Shown: positions 35,521 to 44,029 of the stretch, in pieces | Layout: every line of letters starts with the position of its first letter | Position numbering within the stretch: position 1 is the first letter of the stretch | Assembly (NCBI RefSeq): GCF_013426895.1 | Contig: NZ_AP023175.1 | Span: forward strand, 2,542,001 to 2,606,000 | Length of the DNA: 64,000 bases | Source: Paraburkholderia largidicola | GTDB taxonomy: Bacteria; Pseudomonadota; Gammaproteobacteria; Burkholderiales; Burkholderiaceae | Direction: 5' to 3' | Made by a program: the position numbers and the translations under genes | Notes under the pieces: generated by a model | What the model saw: only the letters and a program-made list of their open reading frames with translations | Told to the model about the DNA's origin: nothing | Database searches by the model: none

Positions 35521-36087
35521 ATGTCCGCTGAGACTCTGCCAGCCAATCCGATGCAACTGCCTGTCGTTCATTACCGGCCTGCCGTGCCCGAAGATGTTCC
35601 GTCGATCCGCGTCGTTGAATACGAAGCGGCGCAGCGTTTCGTCAGCGTCGGGCTGACGGGCATTGCAGCCGCGCGCCCGATGGATGCGCCGTTCGTGCTG
35701 AAGAAGGTGGGCGCGGCGGAAGTGATCGTCGCGCAGTGCGACGGCGAATGTGTCGGTTTCGTGATGTTCGCGGTGCTGCGCGGGCGCATCTATGTCGAAG
35801 CGCTCGATGTCGTGCCCCAGCATGCGGGGCGGCGGATCGGCGCGGCCTTGCTCGATCATGTCGACGCCAGGGCGCGCGAGACAGGCGCGACGCATGTCGA
35901 ACTGTCGACGTTCCGGCATGTGCCGTGGAATGCGCCGTATTACCAGCGGCTCGGCTTCAGCGTGCTGGACGACGATGAACTCGATGCCGCGCTGCTGCGC
36001 ATCCGGAATCTGCGGATCGCGCGTGGTGTCGATGAAACGAAGCGCGTGTTCATGCGGCGCGCGGTGAAGTCCGCTGGGCATGAATGA
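35521..36087 (+). CDS. GNAT-family N-acetyltransferase
   Basis: A 188-aa acetyl-CoA-dependent acetyltransferase. Motif A is YVEALDVVPQHAGRRIGAALL (about 92-112; the Q/RxxGxG/A signature is QHAGRRIG), with a C-terminal YYQRLGFSV (about 141-149). The first ATG has no clear RBS; an ATG ten codons later is an alternative. The substrate is unknown. It is read away from lysE and towards the terminator of the next gene. Confidence 0.85.
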   Translation: MSAETLPANPMQLPVVHYRPAVPEDVPSIRVVEYEAAQRFVSVGLTGIAAARPMDAPFVLKKVGAAEVIVAQCDGECVGFVMFAVLRGRIYVEALDVVPQHAGRRIGAALLDHVDARARETGATHVELSTFRHVPWNAPYYQRLGFSVLDDDELDAALLRIRNLRIARGVDETKRVFMRRAVKSAGHE

Positions 36088-36120
36088 AAAAACGCGGCGG
36101 GAATGACTCCCCGCCGCGTT
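36086..36120 (-). terminator. intrinsic terminator of the Old Yellow Enzyme gene
   Basis: AACGCGGCGGG / CCCGCCGCGTT pair over 11 bp with an 8-base loop (36091-36120). On the minus strand it ends in six T (A-run 36087-36092), 41 bases after the gene's stop. It overlaps the stop of the convergent GNAT gene. Confidence 0.85.
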
Positions 36121-36160
36121 CGTTGCGATACCGGCTGTCAGTTTCCAGCCCGGCGCGAGA

Positions 36161-37222
36161 TCAGTTGACGGTTTCCAGCGCCGGATAGTCGGTGTAGCCG
36201 GCTTCGCCTTCCGCATAGAACGTTGCGGGAACCGGCTCGTTCAGCGGTGCATCCAGTTCGAAGCGACGCACGAGGTCCGGATTCGCGATATACAGCTTGC
36301 CCCATGCGACGGCGTCCGCTTCGCCAGCGTCCAGCACCTGTTGCGCGCTTTGCTTCGTGAACTTTTCGTTGGCGATGTACACGCCGCCGAATTCCTTCTT
36401 CAACAGCGGGCCGACGCGATCGTCGCCGATCGCTTCGCGTGCCGCGATGAACGCGATCTTGCGCTTGCCCAGTTCACGCGCGACATAGCCGAACGTCGCG
36501 GCGGGATCGGTATCGCCCATCGTGTGCGAATCGCCGCGCGGCGCGAGGTGCATGCCCACGCGATCCGCGCCCCACACGTCGATACACGCGTCCGTCACTT
36601 CGAGCAACAGGCGCGCACGGTTTTCGATCGAGCCGCCGTATGCGTCGGTGCGCTTGTTGGTGCTGTCCTGCAGGAACTGGTCGAGCAGATAGCCGTTCGC
36701 GCCGTGCACCTGAACACCGTCGAAGCCCGCCTTCTTCGCGTTTTCCGCGCCCTTGCGATACGCGGCGACGATGCCCGGAATCTCCGAGATGTCGAGTGCG
36801 CGCGGCGTCACGTACGGGCGCTGCGGACGCACGAGGCTCACGTGGCCTTCTGGCGCGAGCGCGCTCGGCGCGACGGGCAGTTCGCCGTTCAGGAACACAG
36901 GGTCCGACACACGGCCGACGTGCCACAGTTGCAGGAAGATCTTGCCGCCTTCCTTGTGGACGGCGTCCGTCACGAGCTTCCAGCCTTCTACCTGTTCATC
37001 CGACCAGATGCCCGGCGTGTCGGCATAGCCGAGGCCTTGCGGCGTCACGGACGTGGCTTCGGAAATGATCAGGCCGGCCGTTGCGCGTTCGGCGTAGTAC
37101 TTCGCCATCAACGCGTTGGGCACGCGCACGTTGCCGGCGCGCTGACGCGTGAGCGGCGCCATCACGATACGGTTTTTCAGCGTGATATCGCCAATCTGGA
37201 GCGGGTCGAAAAGTGTCGGCAT
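36161..37222 (-). CDS. Old Yellow Enzyme-family alkene reductase (NemA-like)
   Basis: A 353-aa FMN-dependent oxidoreductase reducing electrophilic alkenes, nitro compounds or quinones. Signatures: LKNRIVMAPLTRQRA (about 18-32, FMN site), LQLWHVGRVSDP (about 97-108), GVQVHGANGYLLDQFLQ (the His-Asn pair that binds the substrate carbonyl) and DAYGGSIENRARLLLEV. AAGGA precedes ATG. The frame runs 84 codons upstream through the ArsR gene region and is not protein. An ArsR regulator gene 74 bases upstream on the same strand probably controls it. Confidence 0.92.
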   Translation of the reverse strand: MPTLFDPLQIGDITLKNRIVMAPLTRQRAGNVRVPNALMAKYYAERATAGLIISEATSVTPQGLGYADTPGIWSDEQVEGWKLVTDAVHKEGGKIFLQLWHVGRVSDPVFLNGELPVAPSALAPEGHVSLVRPQRPYVTPRALDISEIPGIVAAYRKGAENAKKAGFDGVQVHGANGYLLDQFLQDSTNKRTDAYGGSIENRARLLLEVTDACIDVWGADRVGMHLAPRGDSHTMGDTDPAATFGYVARELGKRKIAFIAAREAIGDDRVGPLLKKEFGGVYIANEKFTKQSAQQVLDAGEADAVAWGKLYIANPDLVRRFELDAPLNEPVPATFYAEGEAGYTDYPALETVN

Positions 37223-37296
37223 GTGTTCAATCCTTGCGGGCGCATGGCCCGATGTGTCAAGACTGCATTCAGGGAGAGCGAAGACGCTGGCGTGAA

Positions 37297-37626
37297 TCAG
37301 AGATCCGCGTTCATGTGCGCGAGGAACGCCTCGATGACGGCCTCGTTGCGCTTGAAGAACACCCATTGACCGACACGTTTCGACGTGATCAGCCCCGCGC
37401 GCTGTAACGCGGCGAGGTGCGCGGACACCGTGGACTGCGACAGACCGCAGCAGTCGTCGAACTGTCCGGCGCAAACACCGTGTTCGTACGACAGCTCCTG
37501 CTCCGGGAAATACTTATCCGGCTCGCGCAGCTTCGCAAGAATCACGCGACGCGCCGGGTTGGCCAGCGCCTTGTGGATCGCGTCGATGTCGATATCAGTA
37601 GTCTTCGGGTTGGGCTTCGTGCTCAT
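37297..37626 (-). CDS. ArsR-family regulator with cysteine cluster
   Basis: A 109-aa winged-helix repressor. The recognition helix is LSQSTVSAHLAALQRAGLI (about 62-80). Three cysteines, GVCAGQFDDCCGLS, directly precede it and could form a thiol, metal or electrophile sensor; this fits control of an Old Yellow Enzyme. It lies upstream of that gene on the same strand. An ATATCG-N8-CGATAT operator sits 63 bases before its start, suggesting autoregulation. Confidence 0.9.
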   Translation of the reverse strand: MSTKPNPKTTDIDIDAIHKALANPARRVILAKLREPDKYFPEQELSYEHGVCAGQFDDCCGLSQSTVSAHLAALQRAGLITSKRVGQWVFFKRNEAVIEAFLAHMNADL

Positions 37627-37688
37627 GAAACAGCGGACAGACTCTCTGGCCGGAACGTCGGCGTCTGAATCGCTATGGACCGAATCTT

Positions 37689-37708
37689 ATATCGGAATTT
37701 AACGATAT
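37689..37708. promoter_or_regulatory. candidate ArsR operator
   Basis: ATATCG-GAATTTAA-CGATAT is a perfect 6-bp inverted repeat with an 8-base AT-rich spacer, in the promoter region of the arsR-OYE unit. The site is AT-rich in otherwise GC-rich DNA and of the size ArsR dimers bind. Confidence 0.55.
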
Positions 37709-37891
37709 GCGTGGATGGCCTTACTGGCAATGGGGGTGATAGCCCCGGTCCCCACATTCAAAAAGTCTGCAGTTTTGCCGGAGATCGCCGACTATGATTA
37801 ACGTGTCCGAGGCTGCAGCATCCGTTCCGCCGGTTGAGTTCGTTATCTGTCGCATGTCGAGATGGAGGGGGGCTCAACGGCCTCAAGGCAA

Positions 37892-38941
37892 ATGACGCAG
37901 ATCGTCAAAATCTTCCTGTCTTCTCCAGCCGATGTGCTCGCCGAACAGCAGGCGGTGCTTGCACTGGCTGAGGAAATCAACGACGTCATCGCTTTTCTGT
38001 CCCCGGATCTCGACGTGCGGCTGGAAGTGCTGCGATATCAGGACAACGTGTATCCCGATGCGGGGCGTCCGCAAGAAGTGGTCGACCGCCAGATGCCGAA
38101 GGACTTCGATATTTATCTCGGTATCATGTGGATGCGCTGCGGCACGCCCACCATGGACGATCCGAGCGGAACGATCCACGAATTCCGGCAGGCAATGAAG
38201 CGCCGGGAGGCGACGGGACGCCCGATCGTCATGTTCTATTTCTCGGATGAGGCGCCATCATCGTTGCCGCGCACGGCAGAGGCCATAAGCCAGCTTGCCG
38301 GAGTGATGAAATTCCGCGACGAGCTTGCGCAAATCGGATTGACGATGTCTTACCCGGATCGGGCGAGCTTCAGGGAGCGTGTGCGTGGCGGACTGCTGCG
38401 TGCCGTCGCCGATGTGCAGCATCGGCCATCGGCGGTGCGCGTCGAATCGACGGACCGCGAGGCGTCGACAGCGGAAGTGCCGGCAAGTATCGCAGAACTG
38501 GCGCGAAGTTATGACGACGTCCGCGACGCGATGCCCTCGGGTGCGGAGCGGACAACGAAAATGACGGCCATTTTTTCGAGCCTGATGTCGCAGGCACCCG
38601 TCGCGATCAAAGCCCTTGAAAAACTGAAGACAAGCAGGTCGGCAGGCGAGCGCCTCGCGGCTGTCGCGGTGCTCAGGGCCTTTCCGCGGGAAGAGGAGAT
38701 CAACTGGTTGGCCGAGCGTCTGAACTCGGATGTCGAAACGCCATTCGTTGGCTATCAGGCGGCGACCGCGCTCGCCCAGGCCGTCCGCAGCCTGCCTGCC
38801 GAGGCCGACGCGAACCTCGAACTCGCCATCGACAAGGCCCTGGCTTTAGCAGGACGCAATCCCAACGACCCGGCACGCATTCACATGCTCGAACACGCTC
38901 GACAGGAATTGCTCGTCAAGGGACGAGCGTCGGAGGCGTGA
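37892..38941 (+). CDS. DUF4062 protein with C-terminal helical repeats
   Basis: A 349-aa cytoplasmic protein. The N-terminal domain (about 1-165) matches DUF4062: KIFLSSPADVLAEQQAV, FDIYLGIMWMRCGTPT and SGTIHEFRQAM, the last with a conserved Glu. DUF4062 is a Rossmannoid, TIR-like domain found in signalling and conflict proteins. A linker follows, then about 120 residues of HEAT/TPR-like helices (ERLAAVAVLRAFPREEEINWLAERLNS). The start is uncertain: ATG at 37862 adds ten residues; 37892 has AAGG four bases upstream and begins just before the domain. First of three genes with related folds. No function is assigned. Confidence 0.8.
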   Translation: MTQIVKIFLSSPADVLAEQQAVLALAEEINDVIAFLSPDLDVRLEVLRYQDNVYPDAGRPQEVVDRQMPKDFDIYLGIMWMRCGTPTMDDPSGTIHEFRQAMKRREATGRPIVMFYFSDEAPSSLPRTAEAISQLAGVMKFRDELAQIGLTMSYPDRASFRERVRGGLLRAVADVQHRPSAVRVESTDREASTAEVPASIAELARSYDDVRDAMPSGAERTTKMTAIFSSLMSQAPVAIKALEKLKTSRSAGERLAAVAVLRAFPREEEINWLAERLNSDVETPFVGYQAATALAQAVRSLPAEADANLELAIDKALALAGRNPNDPARIHMLEHARQELLVKGRASEA

Positions 38942-39163
38942 ACAGAGTGGCCGTCACATTGAAGCAAGGCAAGCTGGCGGCGCGGGCGAGCGGTTCGTCA
39001 TTAGATGTGCACTCGACGCGGCGGCAGATTAGTCGCTATATGGAAACGTTTAGTCCGATGGCGTAACCTAAGTTGCCGGGATTCTGCGCTCTCGCGAACA
39101 GGATGCCCGGCGAATCGCCGACGGCTGCCACACGGCGCGTGAAACGAGGGGACACCGACAGGG

Positions 39164-39757
39164 ATGACGGATGTGACCGACTTATTTTCGCCGAAGCGGG
39201 TCTTTCTGTTCAGCGGGCACATGATAGACCGGCCCGACCGCCCACAAGCGCGCTTCCCGCCGGAGCGTGAAGACGCCGTGACGAAGGACATCGCCGGCGT
39301 GCTCGACAGGCTGCAAGCTGGCGCCGCTGATCTTGCCGTCTGTAGCGGCGCATGCGGGGGCGATCTGATCTTCGCGGAACTCATGCTCGGGCGCGGTGCT
39401 CATGTCGATCTTCACCTTCCGTTCGAGCCCGCCGTGTTCGTGACGGATTCCGTCGACTTCGCGAACGCGAACTGGCGCGAACGCTTCGACGCAGTCCGGG
39501 CGGACCCGCGCGTGCGCACCATCGTGTTGCCCGAGGCCCGGACGGCAGACGAGGGGCAGCTATCGCCGTACGAGCGCACGAACCTCTGGATGCTCGAGCG
39601 CGCGTTCAGCCGTGGCGCGCAACAGGTCTACTTCATCTGCGTATGGGACGGTGCAGCGGGCGACGGGCCCGGCGGCACGGGCCATATGGTCGAGGCGGTC
39701 GAGGCGGCAGGCGGCGTCGCGGAGCCTCCCATTCATCCTCTCGGGTTCACACGGTGA
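39164..39757 (+). CDS. SLOG-like Rossmannoid protein
   Basis: A 197-aa protein with alternating strands and helices. VFLFSGHMIDRP (about 13-24) and LAVCSGACGGDLIFAELML (about 57-75) resemble the nucleotide-binding turns of LOG/SLOG-type domains, thought to sense or process NAD- or nucleotide-derived signals. SPYERTNLWMLERAF (about 126-140) is a likely conserved helix. GAGGGG lies a little far from the ATG. It follows the DUF4062 gene by 222 bases and precedes the next gene by 7 bases. The SLOG assignment is by motif only and should be treated as tentative. Confidence 0.65.
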   Translation: MTDVTDLFSPKRVFLFSGHMIDRPDRPQARFPPEREDAVTKDIAGVLDRLQAGAADLAVCSGACGGDLIFAELMLGRGAHVDLHLPFEPAVFVTDSVDFANANWRERFDAVRADPRVRTIVLPEARTADEGQLSPYERTNLWMLERAFSRGAQQVYFICVWDGAAGDGPGGTGHMVEAVEAAGGVAEPPIHPLGFTR

Positions 39758-39764
39758 GGCGAAC

Positions 39765-41132
39765 ATGCCACGACCTCTTTGCTTCGTCATCATGCCCTAT
39801 GGCCGCAAGCCGACGCAGGCGGATGCCACGCGCGGCCCCGGCGAGATCGATTTCAATGCGCTGTGGGATCGTGCGTACGTGCCCGTGATCGAGTCCCTGG
39901 GCTATGACGCCGTTCGCGCGGACCAGGACACGGGCTCGATGATCATTACGCAGATGCTCGAGCGCATCTATTACGCGGATCTCGTGCTCGCCGACATGAC
40001 CATCCCCAACGGCAATGTCTACTACGAGGTCGGTATCCGCCATGCGGCGAAGCCCACCGGCTGCGTCCTGCTTGCGGCGGACTGGTCGCAGCCGCTCTTC
40101 GACGTCGCGCAATTGCGCACGGTGCGCTATCCCCTTGCAAACGGCGACATCGACGATGCGACCGCGCAGCGCATTCGTGACACGATCTCGCCTGGCATCG
40201 AGGCGCTCGCGGTCGGGCCGTCGCCGATGTTCGAAGCCATCAAGGGATATCCGTCGTCTCCGGAGCCGGCCCTCGCGTCTACGATGAAGCAACGCATGGC
40301 GGAACTCGCCGCCTTTCAGTCCGCTATTCGGGGCGTACGTTTGCTACCCAAGCCGCAGCGTATGGCGCGAGCACAGGAACTCGTCAAAAAGCACGGCGTG
40401 CCGCCTTTGATGGCGAGTGTCGTATTTGCGTTGCTGCTGCTTCTGCGCGATTCGATCGAGGTCCCCGAGGACTGGAACAAGCTGCTCGCCTTCATCGACG
40501 CACTGCCGGACGACTTCCGTGAGCAGTCCGAGGTGCAGTCGCAGCGCGCATTCGCCGTGTCGCAGGCGGGCGATGTGCGCGACGCGATCGAGCAACTCGA
40601 GGTCGTGCTGGAGATGGCCGGTCCATCGGTCGAGCGTCTTGGGCTGCTGGGCGGCAGGTATAAGCGGCTCTACCGCGATACAGTCGAGCCGTTCCAGAAG
40701 CAGCAATTCCTCGATCAGGCGATCGATTGCTACGAGCGTGGCATGGACCTCGATCTCAACGACTACTACTGCTCGTCCAATCTGCCGCGCCTGTATCGCG
40801 CGCGCAATGGCAAGGATGATCTGAAGCGCGCGCATGTAATATCGGCTGTCGTGAACGCCGCATGCGAGCGTGCACTGCGGCGTGGCGTGACGGACGAATG
40901 GCTGCGGCCCACCTGGCTGGCGGCTGCCTTTGACGACGGCGACGCGGATCTCGCGGAAGATCTCGCGGAAAAAGTCGCGGCCGAAGGCGTGACGCGCTGG
41001 AAAATCGAAAGCGTATTGGCCGATCTTCACGCGAGTGCGCAACTCGAGCCGGACGAAGCGCGGCGCGCACGGCTCGTCGGCGTGGCCGACAAGCTGGCGG
41101 AGCAATCGGGTAGCGAGGGTAAGGCGGGGTGA
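39765..41132 (+). CDS. deoxyribosyltransferase-like domain plus TPR/TRAFs-binding-like region
   Basis: A 455-aa protein. The N-terminal domain (about 1-150) has FVIMPYGRK and ADLVLADMTIPNGNVYYEVGIRHA, typical of the nucleoside deoxyribosyltransferase/TIR-like fold whose Glu (VYYEVG) can be catalytic. Residues 170-450 are helical with TPR-like units (FLDQAIDCYERGMDLDLNDYYCSSNLPRLYRA), resembling the bacterial TRAFs-binding region shared with the central regulatory part of ASK1/MAP3K5. It is coupled to the preceding gene (7 bases, RBS GAGGCG). Together the three genes look like a sensing-effector cassette; function unknown. Confidence 0.75.
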   Translation: MPRPLCFVIMPYGRKPTQADATRGPGEIDFNALWDRAYVPVIESLGYDAVRADQDTGSMIITQMLERIYYADLVLADMTIPNGNVYYEVGIRHAAKPTGCVLLAADWSQPLFDVAQLRTVRYPLANGDIDDATAQRIRDTISPGIEALAVGPSPMFEAIKGYPSSPEPALASTMKQRMAELAAFQSAIRGVRLLPKPQRMARAQELVKKHGVPPLMASVVFALLLLLRDSIEVPEDWNKLLAFIDALPDDFREQSEVQSQRAFAVSQAGDVRDAIEQLEVVLEMAGPSVERLGLLGGRYKRLYRDTVEPFQKQQFLDQAIDCYERGMDLDLNDYYCSSNLPRLYRARNGKDDLKRAHVISAVVNAACERALRRGVTDEWLRPTWLAAAFDDGDADLAEDLAEKVAAEGVTRWKIESVLADLHASAQLEPDEARRARLVGVADKLAEQSGSEGKAG

Positions 41133-41217
41133 AAAGAGTGTGTGCTCAACCAGGGTTTCAGATGCATTGACGTCCTGCTGCCAAAGCACCCATCGGATTC
41201 GCGCCGTGCGTCTCGCG

Positions 41218-42687
41218 TCAGTCACGCTCGATCGCAATGGCTTGTCGTGCTCCGTGTTGCAGGAGCCTGACAGCGTCCACCAGTGCCCGTCGGAAAACCT
41301 CCCGGTTCGCCAGTTCGGGCGGGAACACTTCCTTGATCGCCAGCATCGTGTCGACGAGTTGCTGCGGATCGGCGGGGGCGTTCGCCGTCAGGCGTGCAGC
41401 CATCGGGTCGCTGATGTCGTAACGCGTGCCGTCGTCGGCTTGGCCGCGCAGAAATACGAGCCATGCTGCGACGGCCAGCGTGAGCCGTTCGATCGATTGC
41501 CCCGCATTCAGACGCGCCTCGATCGTTGCGAGCAGCCGTGGCGGAATCTTCTGGCTGCCGTCCATCGCGATCTGCGCGGTGCGATGCTTGAGCGCGGCGT
41601 TCGCATAGCGTGCAAGCAACGCGTCGCGATAGGCGAGCACGTCGAATGAGGGCGGCACATCGAGCGTCGGCGCGATTTCGTGCGTCATCATTGCGTGGAT
41701 CAGTGCTTTCAGCGGCGGATGAGTGATCGCTTCGTCGATCGTCGCAAAGCCCGCGAGCATCGACAGATACGCGAGCGTCGAATGCGTGCCGTTGAGCATG
41801 CGCAGCTTGGCGAGTTCGAACGGCATCACGTCGTCGACGAGTTGCGCGCCGGCTCGCTCCCACGCAGGGCGTCCCGCCGGAAAGCGGTCTTCGATCACCC
41901 ATTGGCGGAACGGCTCGCACGGCACGGGCACGGCGTCGTGGGTATGCAAGGCACGCAGCGCCGCTTCGCGTTCGGCGTCGGTGGTGGAGGGGACGATGCG
42001 GTCCACCATCGTCGATGGAAACGCGACATGCGCGTCGATCCAGTCGGCGAGTTCAGGTTCGAGCATGCGGGCAAACGACACGACCGCCTGCTTCAAGGCC
42101 GCGCCGTTGTGCGAGAGGTTGTCGCACGACAGCACGGTGAAGGGCGGCGTGCCGGCATTGCGCCTCTGCCTGAGCGCGGCGGCGAGGATGCCGGGCACCG
42201 TGGACGGCTCCTCGGGATGCGCCAGATCATGCGCAATCCCTGTGTGATCCAGATCCACGTCGCCCGTTCGCGTATCGCGGCAATAACCTTTCTCGGTGAC
42301 TGTCAGCGACACGATGCGCACGTTTCCATCGGCTAGCAATTCGACAAGACGCGCACGGTCGAAAGGCATCGCGAGCACTTCCTTGAGCGCGCGAATCACC
42401 GTGACGCGCACGCCTTCAGGCCCGCGTTCGACCACGCTATACAGACCATCCTGCGCCATCAATGCGTCGCGCTTGGCCACGTCGCCCTGCAGCGTCACGC
42501 CGCAGATGCCCCAGTCTCCACCCGCCGCGAGCATCGCTTCTTCCGTATAAACGGCCTCGTGCGCGCGATGAAAATTACCGATCCCCAGATGAACGATGCC
42601 GATACGTGGATCGCGCCACCCCGGCCCCGATACGTGGTCGTTCAATGAGTCGAGTGCAGCGCGGCAAAGCGATGGCTTGGCGGTCAT
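41218..42687 (-). CDS. mannitol dehydrogenase-family oxidoreductase (fructuronate reductase type)
   Basis: A 489-aa polyol-type dehydrogenase. RIGIVHLGIGNFHRAHEAVY (about 28-47) is the NAD site, and KLRMLNGTHSTLAYL (about 292-306) carries the catalytic Lys and the N-x-x-H motif. It fits fructuronate reductase (UxuB), converting fructuronate and mannonate, because the divergent neighbour is D-mannonate dehydratase. D-mannitol or D-arabinitol dehydrogenase is a less likely alternative. It shares a 95-bp promoter region with manD containing a GntR-like motif. Confidence 0.88.
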   Translation of the reverse strand: MTAKPSLCRAALDSLNDHVSGPGWRDPRIGIVHLGIGNFHRAHEAVYTEEAMLAAGGDWGICGVTLQGDVAKRDALMAQDGLYSVVERGPEGVRVTVIRALKEVLAMPFDRARLVELLADGNVRIVSLTVTEKGYCRDTRTGDVDLDHTGIAHDLAHPEEPSTVPGILAAALRQRRNAGTPPFTVLSCDNLSHNGAALKQAVVSFARMLEPELADWIDAHVAFPSTMVDRIVPSTTDAEREAALRALHTHDAVPVPCEPFRQWVIEDRFPAGRPAWERAGAQLVDDVMPFELAKLRMLNGTHSTLAYLSMLAGFATIDEAITHPPLKALIHAMMTHEIAPTLDVPPSFDVLAYRDALLARYANAALKHRTAQIAMDGSQKIPPRLLATIEARLNAGQSIERLTLAVAAWLVFLRGQADDGTRYDISDPMAARLTANAPADPQQLVDTMLAIKEVFPPELANREVFRRALVDAVRLLQHGARQAIAIERD

Positions 42688-42733
42688 GTTCAGGTCCGAA
42701 GCGCGGGAAAACCCGTTGTTGACGATTGAATAT

Positions 42734-42746
42734 ACTTGTATGGTAG
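42734..42746. promoter_or_regulatory. GntR-type operator candidate in the uxuB-manD divergent promoter
   Basis: ACTTGTATGGTAG lies between the divergent genes, 36 bases before manD. It matches ACTAGTATGGTAG just upstream of the cluster's own GntR gene at 12 of 13 positions, which suggests one regulator binds both. Confidence 0.55.
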
Positions 42747-42782
42747 CATCAGTTCCATCGAATGCGACTCAAGGAAATCCCC

Positions 42783-43991
42783 ATGAAAATCGTCCGCGCC
42801 GATGTGATCGTCACGTGTCCCGGCCGCAACTTCGTTACGCTCAAAGTGGTGACGGACGAGGGCGTTCACGGCATCGGCGATGCCACGTTGAACGGCCGCG
42901 AACTCGCCGTGGCGTCGTATCTGAAGGACCATGTGTGCCCGTTGCTGATCGGGTGCGATCCCGGGCGAATCGAGGATATCTGGCAATTTCTCTACAAAGG
43001 CGCGTACTGGCGCCGCGGCCCGGTAACGATGACCGCGATCGCCGCCGTCGACATGGCGCTGTGGGACATTCTCGGCAAGGTGGCGAACCTGCCGCTGTAC
43101 CGCTTGCTGGGCGGCGCGTCGCGCGAAGGCGTGATGGTCTACGGCCACGCGACGGGCCGCGACATTCCCGAAGCGCTCGAACGTTACCAGGAGCACATCG
43201 AAGCCGGCTACAAGGCTATCCGGATCCAGTGCGGCGTGCCGAACATGCGTTCGGTCTATGGCGTGTCGAAGGGCGCCGGCATGTATGAGCCGGCGACCAA
43301 AGGCGCCGTCGAAGAGCAAAGCTGGTCGACGGAAAAGTATCTCGACTTCGTGCCGAAACTCTTCGAAGCCGTGCGCGACAAGTTCGGCTTCGATACGCAT
43401 ATGCTGCACGACGTGCATCACCGGCTCACGCCGATCGAAGCGGCGCGTCTGGGCAAATCGGTCGAACCGTATCGGCTCTTCTGGATGGAAGACCCGACGC
43501 CCGCCGAGAACCAGGCGGGATTCCGTCTGATCCGTGAGCACACGGTCACGCCGATCGCCGTCGGTGAAGTGTTCAACAGCATCTGGGACTGCAAGCAACT
43601 GATCGAAGAGCAGTTGATCGACTACATTCGCGCGACCTTGACGCACGCGGGCGGCATTACGCACCTGAAGCGCATCGCCGATTTCGCTTCGCTCTATCAG
43701 GTGCGCACGGGCTGTCACGGACCATCGGATCTGTCGCCCGTCTGCATGGGCGCGGCGCTGCATTTCGACCTGTGGGTGCCGAACTTCGGCGTGCAGGAAT
43801 ACATGGGCTTCCCGAAGGAAGCACTCGACGTGTTCCCGCATGCATGGACTTTCGATCACGGCATGATGCATCCGGGCGAGGCGCCGGGGCATGGCGTCGA
43901 TATCGATGAAGAAGCGGCCGCGCGCTATCCGTACGACCCGGCGTATCTGCCCGTTGCTCGGCTCGAAGACGGCACGTTGTGGAACTGGTAA
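42783..43991 (+). CDS. manD: D-mannonate dehydratase, enolase superfamily
   Basis: A 402-aa enzyme, the normal ManD length, dehydrating D-mannonate to 2-keto-3-deoxygluconate. N-terminal capping domain ([21 protein letters not shown]), then the barrel with HDVHHRLTP (Mg2+ Asp), [12 protein letters not shown] (Glu) and GEVFNSIWD (Glu) as metal ligands, and the [10 protein letters not shown] loop. AAGGA precedes ATG by eight bases. The next step (KDG kinase) is not in view. First gene of a rightward unit with two transporters and a dehydrogenase. Confidence 0.95.
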   Translation: MKIVRADVIVTCPGRNFVTLKVVTDEGVHGIGDATLNGRELAVASYLKDHVCPLLIGCDPGRIEDIWQFLYKGAYWRRGPVTMTAIAAVDMALWDILGKVANLPLYRLLGGASREGVMVYGHATGRDIPEALERYQEHIEAGYKAIRIQCGVPNMRSVYGVSKGAGMYEPATKGAVEEQSWSTEKYLDFVPKLFEAVRDKFGFDTHMLHDVHHRLTPIEAARLGKSVEPYRLFWMEDPTPAENQAGFRLIREHTVTPIAVGEVFNSIWDCKQLIEEQLIDYIRATLTHAGGITHLKRIADFASLYQVRTGCHGPSDLSPVCMGAALHFDLWVPNFGVQEYMGFPKEALDVFPHAWTFDHGMMHPGEAPGHGVDIDEEAAARYPYDPAYLPVARLEDGTLWNW

Positions 43992-44029
43992 GTTCCTTCA
44001 ACGAATAGAACGACAGCCAGGAGACAGGC

